Shown here in pieces: positions 35,356 through 44,834 of a stretch of DNA of 64,000 nucleotides. The position numbers were made by a program, and so were the translations under genes. The notes under the pieces are model-generated. The model did no database searches and was not told where the DNA came from. It worked only from the letters and a program-made list of their open reading frames with translations. The stretch spans positions 43,028 to 107,027 of the forward strand of contig UQQM01000002.1 of assembly GCA_900543205.1 (NCBI GenBank). Reading direction: 5' to 3'. Each line of letters begins with the position of its first letter. The stretch's first letter is position 1. The DNA is from an uncultured Bacteroides sp. Its GTDB lineage: Bacteria; Bacteroidota; Bacteroidia; Bacteroidales; UBA932.

Positions 35356-36473
35356 TCGCGGATGCCCGTCGCCTCCCTGACTCTGTCGAGGGTGGCGGTC
35401 ATATTGTCGAAATCCGAAGGAGTGAGCCAGTCTTTACGGCGACTGGCCCACTCTTTCGCGAATATGGTGCTGTAGTTGTCCGACAGCATGCCCGGAAGGC
35501 AGCACCAGGTGAAGTCCAGCTCGGGTTCCAGCATCTTTTTTTCGCCGGTACGGCTGTCGTTGACGAAGCGCAGGGTGACGGCGAGCCCCAGCCTCGTGTT
35601 CCTCGCGCTCATGTTGGATACGACGTTGCCGGTGGAATATATCACCGGCCTCCCTTTGATGTGCACGGTGTCCTGCACCACATGGGGGTGCGAGCCTATT
35701 ATGGCGTCAGCTCCGTTGTCTATCAGCCACTCCGCCCACTCTTCCTGGACCGGGTCGTGCGTGAGGCTGTATTCCGTGCCCCAGTGGGGCAGCGCTATGA
35801 TGAAGTCGGCTCCCTGCGATTCTGCGGCCCGGATGTCCCGCAGCACATCGTCCCTGCGCATGTAGCTGACATCCGGCCATTCCTTTCCCTTGCCCCTGTT
35901 GGTGCCGTAGGTGAAATTGACCAGCGCTATTCTGACGCCCTTCCCGAGCAGCATCAGCGGATTGTTACGGGCGTCGTCGAGGCTGTCAGAGGCGGTGCCG
36001 GTGTACTTCGTCCCGAGGCGTTCGCGCAGCCCGGAATAGACTTCGAGTGTCCTCCGGAGCCCTCCGCTCCCCCTGTCGAGTATATGGTTGTTGGCGGTCA
36101 GGAATATGTCGATCCCGCAGTGCTCTGCAAGTATGAAAGCTATGCTGTCCGGGGCGGAGAATGCGGGATAGCCGCTGTAGGGTTCGCCTCCGAGGCTGAA
36201 TTCCAGGTTGGCGGCAGTGAAGTCCGCGGAACGCATCTTCTGCGCGACATGCTCCAGGAATCCGCTGAACTCATGGGAAAGCTGGCGTTCGTGCAGCATC
36301 ACGTCTCCCATGACCATCAGGCTGAGCGTGTCCGTCCTGCCGAGCGGCTCGGCGCAGCTGAATACGGTCCTGACCGCAGGTCCCGGATCCCGCAGTGCAG
36401 GGCGGTCCTGTGTCTGGGCTGCGGTTCCGGCGGCCAGGAGCAGGGCGATGACGGACAATGCGGCTTTTCCCAT
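35352..36473 (-). CDS. CapA-family metallophosphatase-like protein
   Basis: The protein has 373 residues from the ATG at 36473; a longer frame to 36752 would run through the divergent gene and its promoter. A signal peptide (ALSVIALLLAAGTAAQ) comes first. The PGA_cap domain shows the calcineurin-like metal motifs SLMVMGDVMLHE (about 52), ANLEFSL, ANNHILDRG (about 127), PHWGTEY and GSHPHVVQ (about 245-252). CapA/PgsA proteins are linked to poly-gamma-glutamate or capsule export, but many members are of unknown role. The start codon lies only 5 nt after the -7 element. Confidence 0.85.
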   Translation of the reverse strand: MGKAALSVIALLLAAGTAAQTQDRPALRDPGPAVRTVFSCAEPLGRTDTLSLMVMGDVMLHERQLSHEFSGFLEHVAQKMRSADFTAANLEFSLGGEPYSGYPAFSAPDSIAFILAEHCGIDIFLTANNHILDRGSGGLRRTLEVYSGLRERLGTKYTGTASDSLDDARNNPLMLLGKGVRIALVNFTYGTNRGKGKEWPDVSYMRRDDVLRDIRAAESQGADFIIALPHWGTEYSLTHDPVQEEWAEWLIDNGADAIIGSHPHVVQDTVHIKGRPVIYSTGNVVSNMSARNTRLGLAVTLRFVNDSRTGEKKMLEPELDFTWCCLPGMLSDNYSTIFAKEWASRRKDWLTPSDFDNMTATLDRVREATGIRD

Positions 36474-36478
36474 AAACA

Positions 36479-36486
36479 CAAATATA
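36479..36486 (-). promoter_or_regulatory. -7 promoter element for the CapA-like gene
   Basis: Minus-strand TATATTTG, 5 nt before the start codon, so the transcript should have almost no leader. Confidence 0.6.
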
Positions 36487-36496
36487 AAACTTTTAT

Positions 36497-36504
36497 TAAT
36501 TTTG
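36497..36504 (+). promoter_or_regulatory. -7 promoter element for the SPOR lipoprotein
   Basis: TAATTTTG, 6 nt before the ATG at 36511. It is 10 bp from the divergent -7 element, so the two RNA polymerase sites overlap. Confidence 0.6.
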
Positions 36505-36510
36505 CATCCG

Positions 36511-37023
36511 ATGAGGAATTGCCGTTTCATATTGTTGCTCTGCCTTATGCTTCCGCTTCTCGGAGGCTGCGATCTTTTCCGGAAGATGGCCGGACGCCCC
36601 ACTTCCGACCAGATAGAACGGAAAAGGGCCATGATTGAAGGCGAGCTTGCCGCGCACAGGAGCAGGCTGGATTCCCTGGATGCCGTGCAGAAGGGGATTT
36701 CCGATTCCCTGGCGGTCCTTGACTCGATACGGATGTCGGACGACGCGCTCATTGAAGTGCGCCGGCTTGCCGAGGAGTCAAGGCTGACCCTCGGCTATCG
36801 CTACTATATAGTGACGGGCACTTTCGGAAAGCTGCAGAATGCGGAGAATCATGCCTCCGCCATGGAGGAGAAAGGCTTCCGTGCGGTGCTTATCGCATAC
36901 GCCAACGGTTTCACGGCCGTCGGTATATGCCCCACTGACGACATTTCAGAGGCTTACTCTTCCCTGCGGAAGGTCAGGGAAGGCGGTGTCTGTCCGGACG
37001 CGTGGATTCTAGACAACCGTTGA
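36511..37023 (+). CDS. SPOR-domain lipoprotein
   Basis: The protein has 170 residues from the ATG at 36511, fixed by the promoter directly before it. A lipoprotein signal ends at LLGGC (C20). A short coiled coil (about 33-95) is followed by a C-terminal SPOR domain, YYIVTGTFGKLQNAENHASA to AVGICPTDDISEAYSSL. SPOR domains bind denuded peptidoglycan glycan strands, often at the division site. It overlaps the next gene by one base (TGATG), so the two are translated together. Position within the envelope (outer-membrane inner leaflet) is inference. Confidence 0.85.
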   Translation: MRNCRFILLLCLMLPLLGGCDLFRKMAGRPTSDQIERKRAMIEGELAAHRSRLDSLDAVQKGISDSLAVLDSIRMSDDALIEVRRLAEESRLTLGYRYYIVTGTFGKLQNAENHASAMEEKGFRAVLIAYANGFTAVGICPTDDISEAYSSLRKVREGGVCPDAWILDNR

Positions 37024-38354
37024 TGGGAGTTATGATCAGGATAGCAGTGTTCATACTTGCCCTGCTTGCCGGAACGGCGGCGCAGGCCCAGTTCCGTGAT
37101 TCGGACTGGAGGGACCTCAATGACAGCGAGACGGTGAGGTCCATGAAGGAACAGGTGGCCTTCCTTTCGTCTGCAGCCATGGAAGGACGCAAGGCCGGCT
37201 CGGAAGGCGAGAAGGCCGCCGCCATATACATTACCGAACAGCTAAGGGAGAGCGGGGTCGATGTCCTGAGCGGTGCCGAGGGCGATGTCTTCGGCATACG
37301 GCAGGAGAACGGGGACACCCTGACCTCCCGCAACGTGGTGGGATTCATCCCGGGATATGACCCGGAACTGAGGGACAGTTACATCGTCATAGGCGCCAGG
37401 ATGGACAATCTCGGCACTTCCACCGTGACCGTGGACGGCGAATCCAGGGAGAAGATATTCTACGGGGCCAACGGCAACGCCTCCGGCCTCTCCATGCTGC
37501 TGCAGCTCGCAAGGAAGCTGAACACCAACAGCGTGCTTCTGAAGCGTTCGGTGCTTCTGGTCGCTTTCGGAGCTTCGGTCGACCTGGGCGCGGGGTCGTG
37601 GTATTTCCTCAACCGCTCCTTCCCGGATGTCGGGAACATCGACGCGATGATCAATCTCGACATGGTGGGCACCGGCTCCAACGGCTTCTATGCCTATACC
37701 GCTTCGAATGTCGACCTGAACGCCATGATAGAGAAGCTTTCGGTTTCGCTGCAGCCCGTGCAGCCCGAGATAGTGGCGCTCGAACCCGTGAATTCCGACC
37801 ACAGGATGTTCTATGCCAAGGAGATTCCGTCAGTGTTCTTCACGACGGGCATGTATCCCTGGTACAATACCGACAAGGACACTGCGTGGACCCTGGAATA
37901 CGAGTGGATGGAGCGCGAGCTGGAATATGTCTACAATTTCACCCTGGAGCTTGTGAACGGGGAGGCCCCGGACTTCCGCGAGACCGACGAACGCGGACGC
38001 AGCTTCCGCGACGACAGTTCGATAGTGCCGTACAGCGAATGTGACGTGAAGCCCGCCTTCCTCGGCTCCACCGACCCTTCGGCCTTCCTCAGCAAGTGGG
38101 TCTACGTCTATCTGAGGTATCCCCAGGAGGCGGTTGACAAGGGAATCCAGGGCCGCGTGCTGGTCAATTTCGTGCTGGACGAGAAGGGAAGGATGACTGA
38201 CGTGCGGGTTGTCAGGGGAGTGGACGAACTGCTGGATGCGGAGGCGGTGCGCGTGGTCAGCGCATCTCCGGACTGGCGTCCTGCGAGAGTGCGCGGGGAG
38301 AAGGTGAAATGCGAAATATCGATATATGTTGATTTCAAACTCGAAAGACGGTAA
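37023..38354 (+). CDS. M28 peptidase-like pseudoenzyme fused to a TonB C-terminal domain
   Basis: The 443-residue protein has a signal peptide (ending about 23), an M28 aminopeptidase-like domain (about 40-315) and a TonB_C domain (about 355-443; [36 protein letters not shown]). The M28 fold is recognisable ([42 protein letters not shown]), but the metal ligands are mostly replaced: R126 for His, N150 for Asp, S185-V186 for the Glu pair and N282 for the last His; only D213 remains. It is therefore probably not an active peptidase. A binding or structural role in the periplasm, coupled to the SPOR lipoprotein, is inference. Confidence 0.78.
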   Translation: MGVMIRIAVFILALLAGTAAQAQFRDSDWRDLNDSETVRSMKEQVAFLSSAAMEGRKAGSEGEKAAAIYITEQLRESGVDVLSGAEGDVFGIRQENGDTLTSRNVVGFIPGYDPELRDSYIVIGARMDNLGTSTVTVDGESREKIFYGANGNASGLSMLLQLARKLNTNSVLLKRSVLLVAFGASVDLGAGSWYFLNRSFPDVGNIDAMINLDMVGTGSNGFYAYTASNVDLNAMIEKLSVSLQPVQPEIVALEPVNSDHRMFYAKEIPSVFFTTGMYPWYNTDKDTAWTLEYEWMERELEYVYNFTLELVNGEAPDFRETDERGRSFRDDSSIVPYSECDVKPAFLGSTDPSAFLSKWVYVYLRYPQEAVDKGIQGRVLVNFVLDEKGRMTDVRVVRGVDELLDAEAVRVVSASPDWRPARVRGEKVKCEISIYVDFKLERR

Positions 38355-38355
38355 G

Positions 38356-41091
38356 ATGGATTACGATTTCAAGGCAATAGAAAGCAAGTGGCAGGCGTAT
38401 TGGGCGGCCAACAGGGAGTTCAAGGCGGACATCGACCCTTCCAGGCCCAAGTATTATGTGCTGGACATGTTCCCCTATCCTTCAGGGGCGGGTCTGCACG
38501 TAGGGCATCCCCTGGGCTACATAGCCAGCGACATCTTCGCCCGCTACAAGAGGCTGAAAGGCTTCAACGTGCTCCATCCCATGGGCTACGACGCCTTCGG
38601 ACTTCCTGCGGAGCAGTATGCCATACAGACCGGGCAGCACCCCGAGGTGACCACGGAGCGGAACATCGCGCGCTACCGCAGCCAGCTGGACCGTATAGGA
38701 TTCTCCTACGACTGGGACAGGGAGGTGCGCACCTGCGACCCCGGATTCTATAAATGGACGCAGTGGGCTTTCCTGAAGATGTTCGACAGCTGGTATGACC
38801 CGGCCCTGGACAAGGCCAGGCCAATTTCCGAGCTTGTGGACAGAATAGCGAAGGAGGGCTATGAGGACGTGACTCCCGAAGCCTGGGCCAAGGCCACGGA
38901 AAAGGGGAAGTCCGACATACTGATGAGATACCGCATCGCCTATCAGGGCGAGACCAGCGTCAACTGGTGCGAAGGCCTGGGAACGGTGCTGGCCAACGAT
39001 GAGGTCAAGGACGGGCTCAGCGTCCGTGGAGGATATCCCGTGGTCCAGAAGAAGATGAAGCAGTGGCAGCTCAGGGTTTCGGCATACGCCGAGAGGCTGC
39101 TTTCCTCCCTGGATTCCCTGGACTGGAGCGATTCCCTCAAGGAGATGCAGCGCAACTGGATAGGCCGTTCGGAAGGCACGGAGATGGTCTTCGACACGGT
39201 ATGCGGCGACAGGCATCTTCCGGTCACCATATTCACGACCAGAGCCGACACCATATTCGGGGTGACCTTCATGGTCCTCGCCCCCGAGAGCGAGCTGGTG
39301 GACAAACTGACCGACGACGCGCACAGGGCTGAGGTCAAGGCGTATGTGAAGGCGGCGGCCAAGAAGACGGAAAGGGAGAGGATATCCGAGACGAAGAGCG
39401 TCACGGGCGTGTTCACGGGCTCATACGGAATCAACCCCCTCAGCGGAAAGAAGGTTCCAATCTGGGTTTCCGAATATGTGCTTTCCGGCTACGGCACGGG
39501 TGCCATAATGGCGGTTCCGGCGCATGACAGCAGGGACTATGCCTTCGCGAAGAAATTCGGTCTTCCGATAATCCCGCTGATAGAGGGCTGCGACGTGTCG
39601 GAACAGAGCTTCGACGCCAAGGACGGCATAATGTGCAATTCCGGCTTCCTGGACGGCATGAGCGTGAAAGAGGCCATCGAGGCCGCCAAGGACTATGTGG
39701 AGGCTCACGGACTGGGCCGCAGGAAGGTGAACTACCGCCTGCGCGATGCCATATTTTCCCGCCAGCGCTATTGGGGCGAGCCCTTCCCTATATATTACAA
39801 GGACGGCATCCCCATGCCCCTCCCGGAGTCCGAACTTCCGTTGAGACTGCCGGAAATAAGCTCATACAAGCCCTCGGCAGACGGAGAACCCCCTCTTGCG
39901 AGGGCCGAGAACTGGACATACATGGGTTGTCCTCTCGAAAAGAACACGATGCCCGGCTTCGCCGGCTCCAGCGCCTACTACCTGAGGTATATGGACCCTC
40001 ATGACGACGAGGCCCTCGTCAGCAGGGAGGCGAACGAATACTGGCGCAGCGTGGACCTTTATGTGGGCGGAACCGAACATGCAACGGGTCATCTCATATA
40101 CTCGCGTTTCTGGAACAAGTTCCTGTACGACCTGGGCTATGTGTGCGAGGACGAGCCTTTCCGCAAGCTGATCAACCAGGGAATGATCCAGGGCCGCTCC
40201 AGCTTCGTCTACCGTGTGGTCGGCACGAACAGCTTCGTGTCAGCCGGTCTGAAAGACGGCTACGAGACCACCGAGATACATGTCGACATCAGTCTGGTGC
40301 ACAACGACAGGCTCGATACGGAAGCTTTCAGGAAATGGCGTCCCGAATATGCGGATGCGGAATTCATACTGGAGGACGGCGAGTACGTCTGCGGCTGGGC
40401 TGTCGAGAAGATGAGCAAGTCGATGTACAACGTCGTGAATCCCGACGACATCTGCGACCGCTACGGGGCCGACACCCTGAGGCTCTATGAGATGTTCCTG
40501 GGACCCGTGGAGCAGAGCAAGCCATGGGATACCAAGGGAATCGACGGGGTCAACCGCTTCCTGAAGAAATTCTGGCGTCTCTTCTTCGACAGGGACTGCT
40601 GGGCAGTCAGCGATGAAAAGCCTTCTCCCGCCGAACTGAAGGTGCTGCACAAGCTCATAGGAAAGGAGCAGGAGGACATCGAGAACTTCTCGTTCAACAC
40701 TACCATAAGCGCGTTCATGATAGCCGTCAACGAGCTGGGCGCAATGAAATGCTCCAAGCGTGCGGTACTGGAACCCATGGTCGTGCTGCTTTCGCCCTTC
40801 GCCCCCCACATCGCGGAAGAGCTATGGCACCGCCTCGGACATGAGGACAGCGTGACCTACGCCAGCTTCCCCGAATATGTTCCGGCTCTGGCCGCCGACG
40901 ATACCGTGACCTATCCCGTCCAGTTCAACGGAAAGATGCGCTTCACGGTGGAACTCCCCAGGAGCGCCTCTCCTGCCGAGGTCGAAGCCGCCGTGCGCGG
41001 GATGGAGCAGACCGCCAGATGGACCGAAGGCAAGAATATCGTCAAGGTGATTGTCGTTCCGGGAAGGATAATAAACATAGTGATCAAATGA
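38356..41091 (+). CDS. leuS: Leucyl-tRNA synthetase
   Basis: The 911-residue class I synthetase has [12 protein letters not shown] (HIGH motif, about 50), the editing domain ([19 protein letters not shown], about 305; [15 protein letters not shown], about 390) and KMSKSMYN (about 690). An insertion before KMSKS ([13 protein letters not shown] and [15 protein letters not shown]) is typical for Bacteroidota LeuRS. It charges tRNA-Leu in the cytoplasm. The start at 38356 lies 1 nt after the preceding stop, and the end overlaps the first YitT gene by 4 bp, so a long operon from the SPOR lipoprotein to the second YitT gene is likely. Confidence 0.96.
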   Translation: MDYDFKAIESKWQAYWAANREFKADIDPSRPKYYVLDMFPYPSGAGLHVGHPLGYIASDIFARYKRLKGFNVLHPMGYDAFGLPAEQYAIQTGQHPEVTTERNIARYRSQLDRIGFSYDWDREVRTCDPGFYKWTQWAFLKMFDSWYDPALDKARPISELVDRIAKEGYEDVTPEAWAKATEKGKSDILMRYRIAYQGETSVNWCEGLGTVLANDEVKDGLSVRGGYPVVQKKMKQWQLRVSAYAERLLSSLDSLDWSDSLKEMQRNWIGRSEGTEMVFDTVCGDRHLPVTIFTTRADTIFGVTFMVLAPESELVDKLTDDAHRAEVKAYVKAAAKKTERERISETKSVTGVFTGSYGINPLSGKKVPIWVSEYVLSGYGTGAIMAVPAHDSRDYAFAKKFGLPIIPLIEGCDVSEQSFDAKDGIMCNSGFLDGMSVKEAIEAAKDYVEAHGLGRRKVNYRLRDAIFSRQRYWGEPFPIYYKDGIPMPLPESELPLRLPEISSYKPSADGEPPLARAENWTYMGCPLEKNTMPGFAGSSAYYLRYMDPHDDEALVSREANEYWRSVDLYVGGTEHATGHLIYSRFWNKFLYDLGYVCEDEPFRKLINQGMIQGRSSFVYRVVGTNSFVSAGLKDGYETTEIHVDISLVHNDRLDTEAFRKWRPEYADAEFILEDGEYVCGWAVEKMSKSMYNVVNPDDICDRYGADTLRLYEMFLGPVEQSKPWDTKGIDGVNRFLKKFWRLFFDRDCWAVSDEKPSPAELKVLHKLIGKEQEDIENFSFNTTISAFMIAVNELGAMKCSKRAVLEPMVVLLSPFAPHIAEELWHRLGHEDSVTYASFPEYVPALAADDTVTYPVQFNGKMRFTVELPRSASPAEVEAAVRGMEQTARWTEGKNIVKVIVVPGRIINIVIK

Positions 41092-42020
41092 AAGGGAAAA
41101 TACTGACGATACTCAAGGATTATCTGATTCTGACCATAGCATCCTTCATCTTCGCTGCGGCATGGGAATGCTTCATGATTCCCAACGGGATGTCGGCCGG
41201 CGGAATGATGGGCCTGTGCACTATAATCCAGTATGCCACAGCGGACCTGATTCCCGCCCAGGTGTCGTACATTGCGATAAACGCGGTCCTGATGATAGTC
41301 GCCGTGCTGGCGATGGGCATAGGTTTCGGATTCAAGACGATATGGTGCATACTTGCATCCACCTTCGCCATGAGCCTGATAAGCGGCATCGAGGTCCTGC
41401 ATTCCCTCCCTGGAGAGTTCCTGTACATCGAGGAGAGGGTGCTGGTGCCCATAGTCGCCGGAGTGCTTGAGGCTACGGGCATCGGCCTGATTCTGAGATA
41501 CGGCGGAAGCACCGGAGGCAGCGACATCGTGGCCCTGATGATCAACAAATACTGGCCCATCGCGCTCAGCACCACCTTCCTGATAATGGACCTCTTCATC
41601 TGCGCCGCCCTGCTGCTGCTGCCCGACAAGAACTTCTCCGACATGTGCTACGGTCTGGAGATGGTGGTCGTGTTCTCGTTCATGGTGGACATAGTTGTGG
41701 GAGGAAAGAAATCATCCTACCAGCTTTTCGTTTTCTCCGAGAAATACAAGGAGATAGCCGACCATATAATCTACAGGATGGGCAGGGGCGTGACCGTGCT
41801 CCAGGCCCAGGGATGGTACACCAAGAAGGCCAGGGAGGTGCTGATGATACTGATAAGCCAGAAGGAGCTTCCTTCGCTGAACAGGACAATAAAGGAAATC
41901 GACCCCCGCGCGTTCATGTCCATATCCGCGACCAACAATGTCTACGGCGAGGGATTCGAGGAGATGAAGACCGGAGTCAAGCTGAAAAAGAAAAAACACG
42001 ATACGCAAGATGAACACTAG
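41088..42020 (+). CDS. YitT family membrane protein (first of a tandem pair)
   Basis: The protein has 310 residues from the ATG at 41088, which overlaps the leuS stop (ATGA). Five hydrophobic segments form the YitT_membrane region ([40 protein letters not shown]), followed by a cytoplasmic DUF2179 domain (about 225-295: [39 protein letters not shown]). The transported compound of YitT proteins is not established. It overlaps the second copy by 11 bp. Confidence 0.85.
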   Translation: MKGKILTILKDYLILTIASFIFAAAWECFMIPNGMSAGGMMGLCTIIQYATADLIPAQVSYIAINAVLMIVAVLAMGIGFGFKTIWCILASTFAMSLISGIEVLHSLPGEFLYIEERVLVPIVAGVLEATGIGLILRYGGSTGGSDIVALMINKYWPIALSTTFLIMDLFICAALLLLPDKNFSDMCYGLEMVVVFSFMVDIVVGGKKSSYQLFVFSEKYKEIADHIIYRMGRGVTVLQAQGWYTKKAREVLMILISQKELPSLNRTIKEIDPRAFMSISATNNVYGEGFEEMKTGVKLKKKKHDTQDEH

Positions 42021-42948
42021 AAGTTTCCTGATTCATTTCAAGGAATACGCCCTGATCACCATCGGTCTTCTGGGCTACGTCATGGGATGGATTCTGTTCC
42101 TGATTCCGAACAACCTGATCGGAGGAGGGGTGGCCGGTATTTCGTCCATTATCCAGTACGCCACCGGGATACCGCTCGGATACCCTTATTTCATAATCAA
42201 CGTCGCCCTGCTCATCACAGCCTTCTTCATCTTGGGGAAGGGCTTCGGAGGCAAGACCATCTATGCCATAGTGCTCACGGCCGTATGCCTCAACCTGGGC
42301 CAGGGCATAGTCCCCGAGGATATAATCGAGAACCTGGCGCTGAACAACGGCAAGCTGCTCTGCACCATAATGGGCGGAATACTCTCCGGCGTGGGCATTG
42401 GCGTGTCCATCTCCCAGGGCGGCAGCACGGGCGGTACCGACATAGTCGCGCTGATTATCAACAAGTACCGCAACGTCTCTCCCGGACGCATGATACTGCT
42501 GATAGACGTAATCATCATGCTGTCCTCCCTGCTGGTCCCTTCCTACATGGCGGACGGAACACTGATGCCGTGGGCGGAAAAGATCACGACCGTGGTGTAC
42601 GGCTTCATCCTGGTGACTGTCAGCAGCACCGTGGTGGACCTCTATCTTTCCGGCTCGCGCCAGTCCGTCCAGGTCTTCGTCTTCTCCCAGAAATACGAGC
42701 AGATCGCCGATGCCATCACCAAGGATTTCCATCGCGGGGTCACGGTGCTGGACGGGAAAGGCTGGTATACCAAGCACAGCGTCCAGGTCCTGATGATCAT
42801 AACCCGCAAGACTGACCTCGGCGTGCTGCTGAAATACATCAATTCTGTCGATTCGAACGCCTTCATCTCCGTCGCTTCGGTCACCGGGGTCTACGGCAAA
42901 GGCTTCGACATGATAAAAAACGGAAAAAAGAAAAAGGCCGATAGTTAA
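42010..42948 (+). CDS. YitT family membrane protein (second of a tandem pair)
   Basis: The 312-residue paralogue has the same layout as the preceding gene: YitT membrane part (SQGGSTGGTDIVALIINKYR at about 137-156) and DUF2179 (about 215-290: SVQVFVFSQKYEQIADAI, GVTVLDGKGWYTKHSVQV). The start lies 11 bp inside the first gene. The two probably arose by tandem duplication and may form one heteromeric transporter (inference). A good intrinsic terminator follows 22 bp after the stop. Confidence 0.85.
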   Translation: MNTRSFLIHFKEYALITIGLLGYVMGWILFLIPNNLIGGGVAGISSIIQYATGIPLGYPYFIINVALLITAFFILGKGFGGKTIYAIVLTAVCLNLGQGIVPEDIIENLALNNGKLLCTIMGGILSGVGIGVSISQGGSTGGTDIVALIINKYRNVSPGRMILLIDVIIMLSSLLVPSYMADGTLMPWAEKITTVVYGFILVTVSSTVVDLYLSGSRQSVQVFVFSQKYEQIADAITKDFHRGVTVLDGKGWYTKHSVQVLMIITRKTDLGVLLKYINSVDSNAFISVASVTGVYGKGFDMIKNGKKKKADS

Positions 42949-42970
42949 AAACATAAAAATATCGAATTGT

Positions 42971-43003
42971 AAAACCGTCTGCACAACCCTGCGGACGGTT
43001 TTT
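42971..43003 (+). terminator. Intrinsic terminator after the YitT pair
   Basis: AAACCGTC-TGCA pairs with TGC-GGACGGTTT around CAACCC, and the right arm runs into TTTTT. It ends the leuS-YitT operon before the AraC promoter. Confidence 0.75.
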
Positions 43004-43007
43004 GCTT

Positions 43008-43015
43008 TATCTTTG
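43008..43015 (+). promoter_or_regulatory. -7 promoter element for the AraC-type regulator
   Basis: TATCTTTG, 15 nt before the ATG at 43031 and 4 bp after the terminator. Confidence 0.6.
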
Positions 43016-43030
43016 CGAAAACGCTTAAAT

Positions 43031-43999
43031 ATGAAAAGACTGTTCAGGACGTATCACTTCTGGATTAAGATTCTGTCAGGGCTCTGCCTGGTTCTGTTAC
43101 CCGTACTGTCACTCTCAGGTCTGCGGACATCCTCAGTCCTTACGGTCCTGGCTATGTCCGAAACCGGCGCCATCTCCATCCTGCTCATGCTTCCTCTTCC
43201 CGACGAAGACGCCCGGCAGGGCATGCTTTCCTCCGCCGTGCTTTTCTCGGTGCTGCTGTTTTGTCATTTTGTCGGGGTTCACGCCGGGTACGCCATTGCC
43301 TTCTGCCTGTTCGTGGTGCTGTTGAGAATGGTCTCCTGCTTCAGGCTGAGGTTCTCGGCGGGGCGTGCCGTGCTGAAGGCCCAGTTCGTCTGGTATGCCA
43401 TGCAGAGCCATGTGAGGCTTATATATGCCTTGCTGCTCGGAGAGCTTGCCGGGCTTTCCGTCCTGCTTTCGGCCTCCGGCTGGGCAGCCGTGCCGGTGGC
43501 GCTGCTCGCCCTGATGTACGTCTTCCCTTTCCTGGAGTCCGCGCGCATACGCATCCTGCTTCTGGGCAGGGAGCGTGAGAGGACTGTCAGGCAGATGTTC
43601 TGCTGCGAGAAGCAGGACAGCGTGCCGCCCGACAGGCCGGACGGAAATGCGGCCATGTACGCTCTTTATGAAAAGGTGACGTGCATCATGGATTCGAAGC
43701 GGCCGTATCTGGACGAGGACTACAGCCTCAACGACCTGTCGTTTGCCGCATATACCAACAAGACCTATCTGTCCAGGACCATAAACGTCATGTCCGGAAA
43801 GAACTTCCGTCAGTTCATAAACTCGTACCGCATACGGTACTCGGTGGAGCTCATGAAGAAGAACCCCAGGCTCAGGATGGACGAGGTCGCGACGATGTCG
43901 GGCTTCCATTCCACTGTCACCTTCACGATGGCTTTCAAGGCCAACATGGGAGAGACTCCGGGGGAATATGCCCAGCGCCTCAAGTCTAATCTTGTCTGA
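43031..43999 (+). CDS. Membrane-bound AraC-family regulator
   Basis: The protein has 322 residues from the ATG at 43031; an in-frame codon at 43013 lies within the promoter. Residues 1-185 contain six hydrophobic segments (ILSGLCLVLLPVLSLSG, YAIAFCLFVVLLRMV, WAAVPVALLALMYVFPFL). The C-terminal 100 residues are an AraC-type double HTH: YSLNDLSFAAYTNKTYLSRT, INSYRIRYSVELMKKNP, MDEVATMSGFHSTVTFTMAF and GETPGEYAQRL. Regulators of this build are frequent in Bacteroidales; signal and targets are unknown. The 3' end overlaps the convergent RluA-like gene by 14 bp. Confidence 0.85.
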   Translation: MKRLFRTYHFWIKILSGLCLVLLPVLSLSGLRTSSVLTVLAMSETGAISILLMLPLPDEDARQGMLSSAVLFSVLLFCHFVGVHAGYAIAFCLFVVLLRMVSCFRLRFSAGRAVLKAQFVWYAMQSHVRLIYALLLGELAGLSVLLSASGWAAVPVALLALMYVFPFLESARIRILLLGRERERTVRQMFCCEKQDSVPPDRPDGNAAMYALYEKVTCIMDSKRPYLDEDYSLNDLSFAAYTNKTYLSRTINVMSGKNFRQFINSYRIRYSVELMKKNPRLRMDEVATMSGFHSTVTFTMAFKANMGETPGEYAQRLKSNLV

Positions 44000-44717
44000 C
44001 ACCTTTCCAGCTCCGTGGGGCCGGTATGCTCAGGTCCATGGGCGTCCTGCGTACGGGGTGTACGAAACTGATTTCATGTGACTGGAGGCAGATGCCTCCG
44101 TCGGGATTCGAGCGCGGGGCCCCGTATTTCAGGTCGCCCTTGATTACGCAGCCCATGGCGGCGAGCTGGCAGCGGATCTGATGGTGTCTGCCGGTGAGCA
44201 GCTCGATTTCGACCAGATGGTAGCGGTCGGTGTCGCAGAGCCAGCGGTAGTTGAGCTTCGCGAGCTTTGCGTCGGGGAATCTCTCCGGCCTGGGCAGCGC
44301 TCCGTCCCCCACTGGATAGGTCTTGTTCTGCTTCGTGTTCCGGTAGAGCCACTGTTCGAGGTGCCCTTCGCGCGGCTCGGGGGCGTCATAGCATAGCGCC
44401 CAGTATTTCTTGTGTATCTCCCCGTTCCTGAACATGTCCGAAAGACGTCCCAGCGACTTCGTCGTCTTCGCCAGGATGCAGATGCCGCTGACGGGCCTGT
44501 CAATCCTGTGGGCGGCGCCGAGGAACACCTTGCCCGGCTTGGCGTCACGCTGCGCTATGAAGGCCTTGTATGCGTCGGTGAGGCATTCGTCCCCCGTCAT
44601 GTCGCTCTGTACGATTTCCCCCACCTTCTTGTTGACGACGAACAGGTGGTTGTCCTCGTAAAGTATCCTGCTCTCCAGATCCCGGTATTCTTCTTCGGTC
44701 AGTTTTCTGTATTCCAT
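43986..44717 (-). CDS. RluA-family pseudouridine synthase
   Basis: The 243-residue protein has the RluA catalytic core without an S4 domain. The catalytic Asp is in [18 protein letters not shown] (about 73), followed by KKYWALC and [17 protein letters not shown] in the C-terminal motif. This build resembles RluC/TruC-type enzymes that modify rRNA or tRNA uridines; the site is not predictable. The gene is transcribed from a promoter with the start codon only 5 nt after the -7 element. It converges with the AraC-type gene with a 14-bp overlap. Confidence 0.87.
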   Translation of the reverse strand: MEYRKLTEEEYRDLESRILYEDNHLFVVNKKVGEIVQSDMTGDECLTDAYKAFIAQRDAKPGKVFLGAAHRIDRPVSGICILAKTTKSLGRLSDMFRNGEIHKKYWALCYDAPEPREGHLEQWLYRNTKQNKTYPVGDGALPRPERFPDAKLAKLNYRWLCDTDRYHLVEIELLTGRHHQIRCQLAAMGCVIKGDLKYGAPRSNPDGGICLQSHEISFVHPVRRTPMDLSIPAPRSWKGVRQD

Positions 44718-44722
44718 GCGGG

Positions 44723-44730
44723 CAAATATA
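44723..44730 (-). promoter_or_regulatory. -7 promoter element for the RluA-like gene
   Basis: Minus-strand TATATTTG, 5 nt before the start codon at 44717, again with almost no room for a leader. Confidence 0.6.
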
Positions 44731-44783
44731 TGACATTTTGTCAGAAAAAGCGAATGGCAAAGCTTTTGATTGTAGAGTCGTGC

Positions 44784-44800
44784 CGCCGCAGGGTGCGGCG
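44784..44800 (+). promoter_or_regulatory. Hairpin in the dnaK leader
   Basis: CGCCGCA and TGCGGCG pair perfectly around GGG, 34 nt before the dnaK ATG. No clear TAnnTTTG element was found upstream, so dnaK control may differ from that of the neighbours. Confidence 0.4.
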
Positions 44801-44834
44801 TCAGAGAAGTGAAATTGAAAAACAGATAGATACT

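Noticed and set aside
44412..44834. Long N-terminal extension of DnaK
   Set aside because: It runs antisense to the RluA-like gene; the DnaK family start is at 44835.
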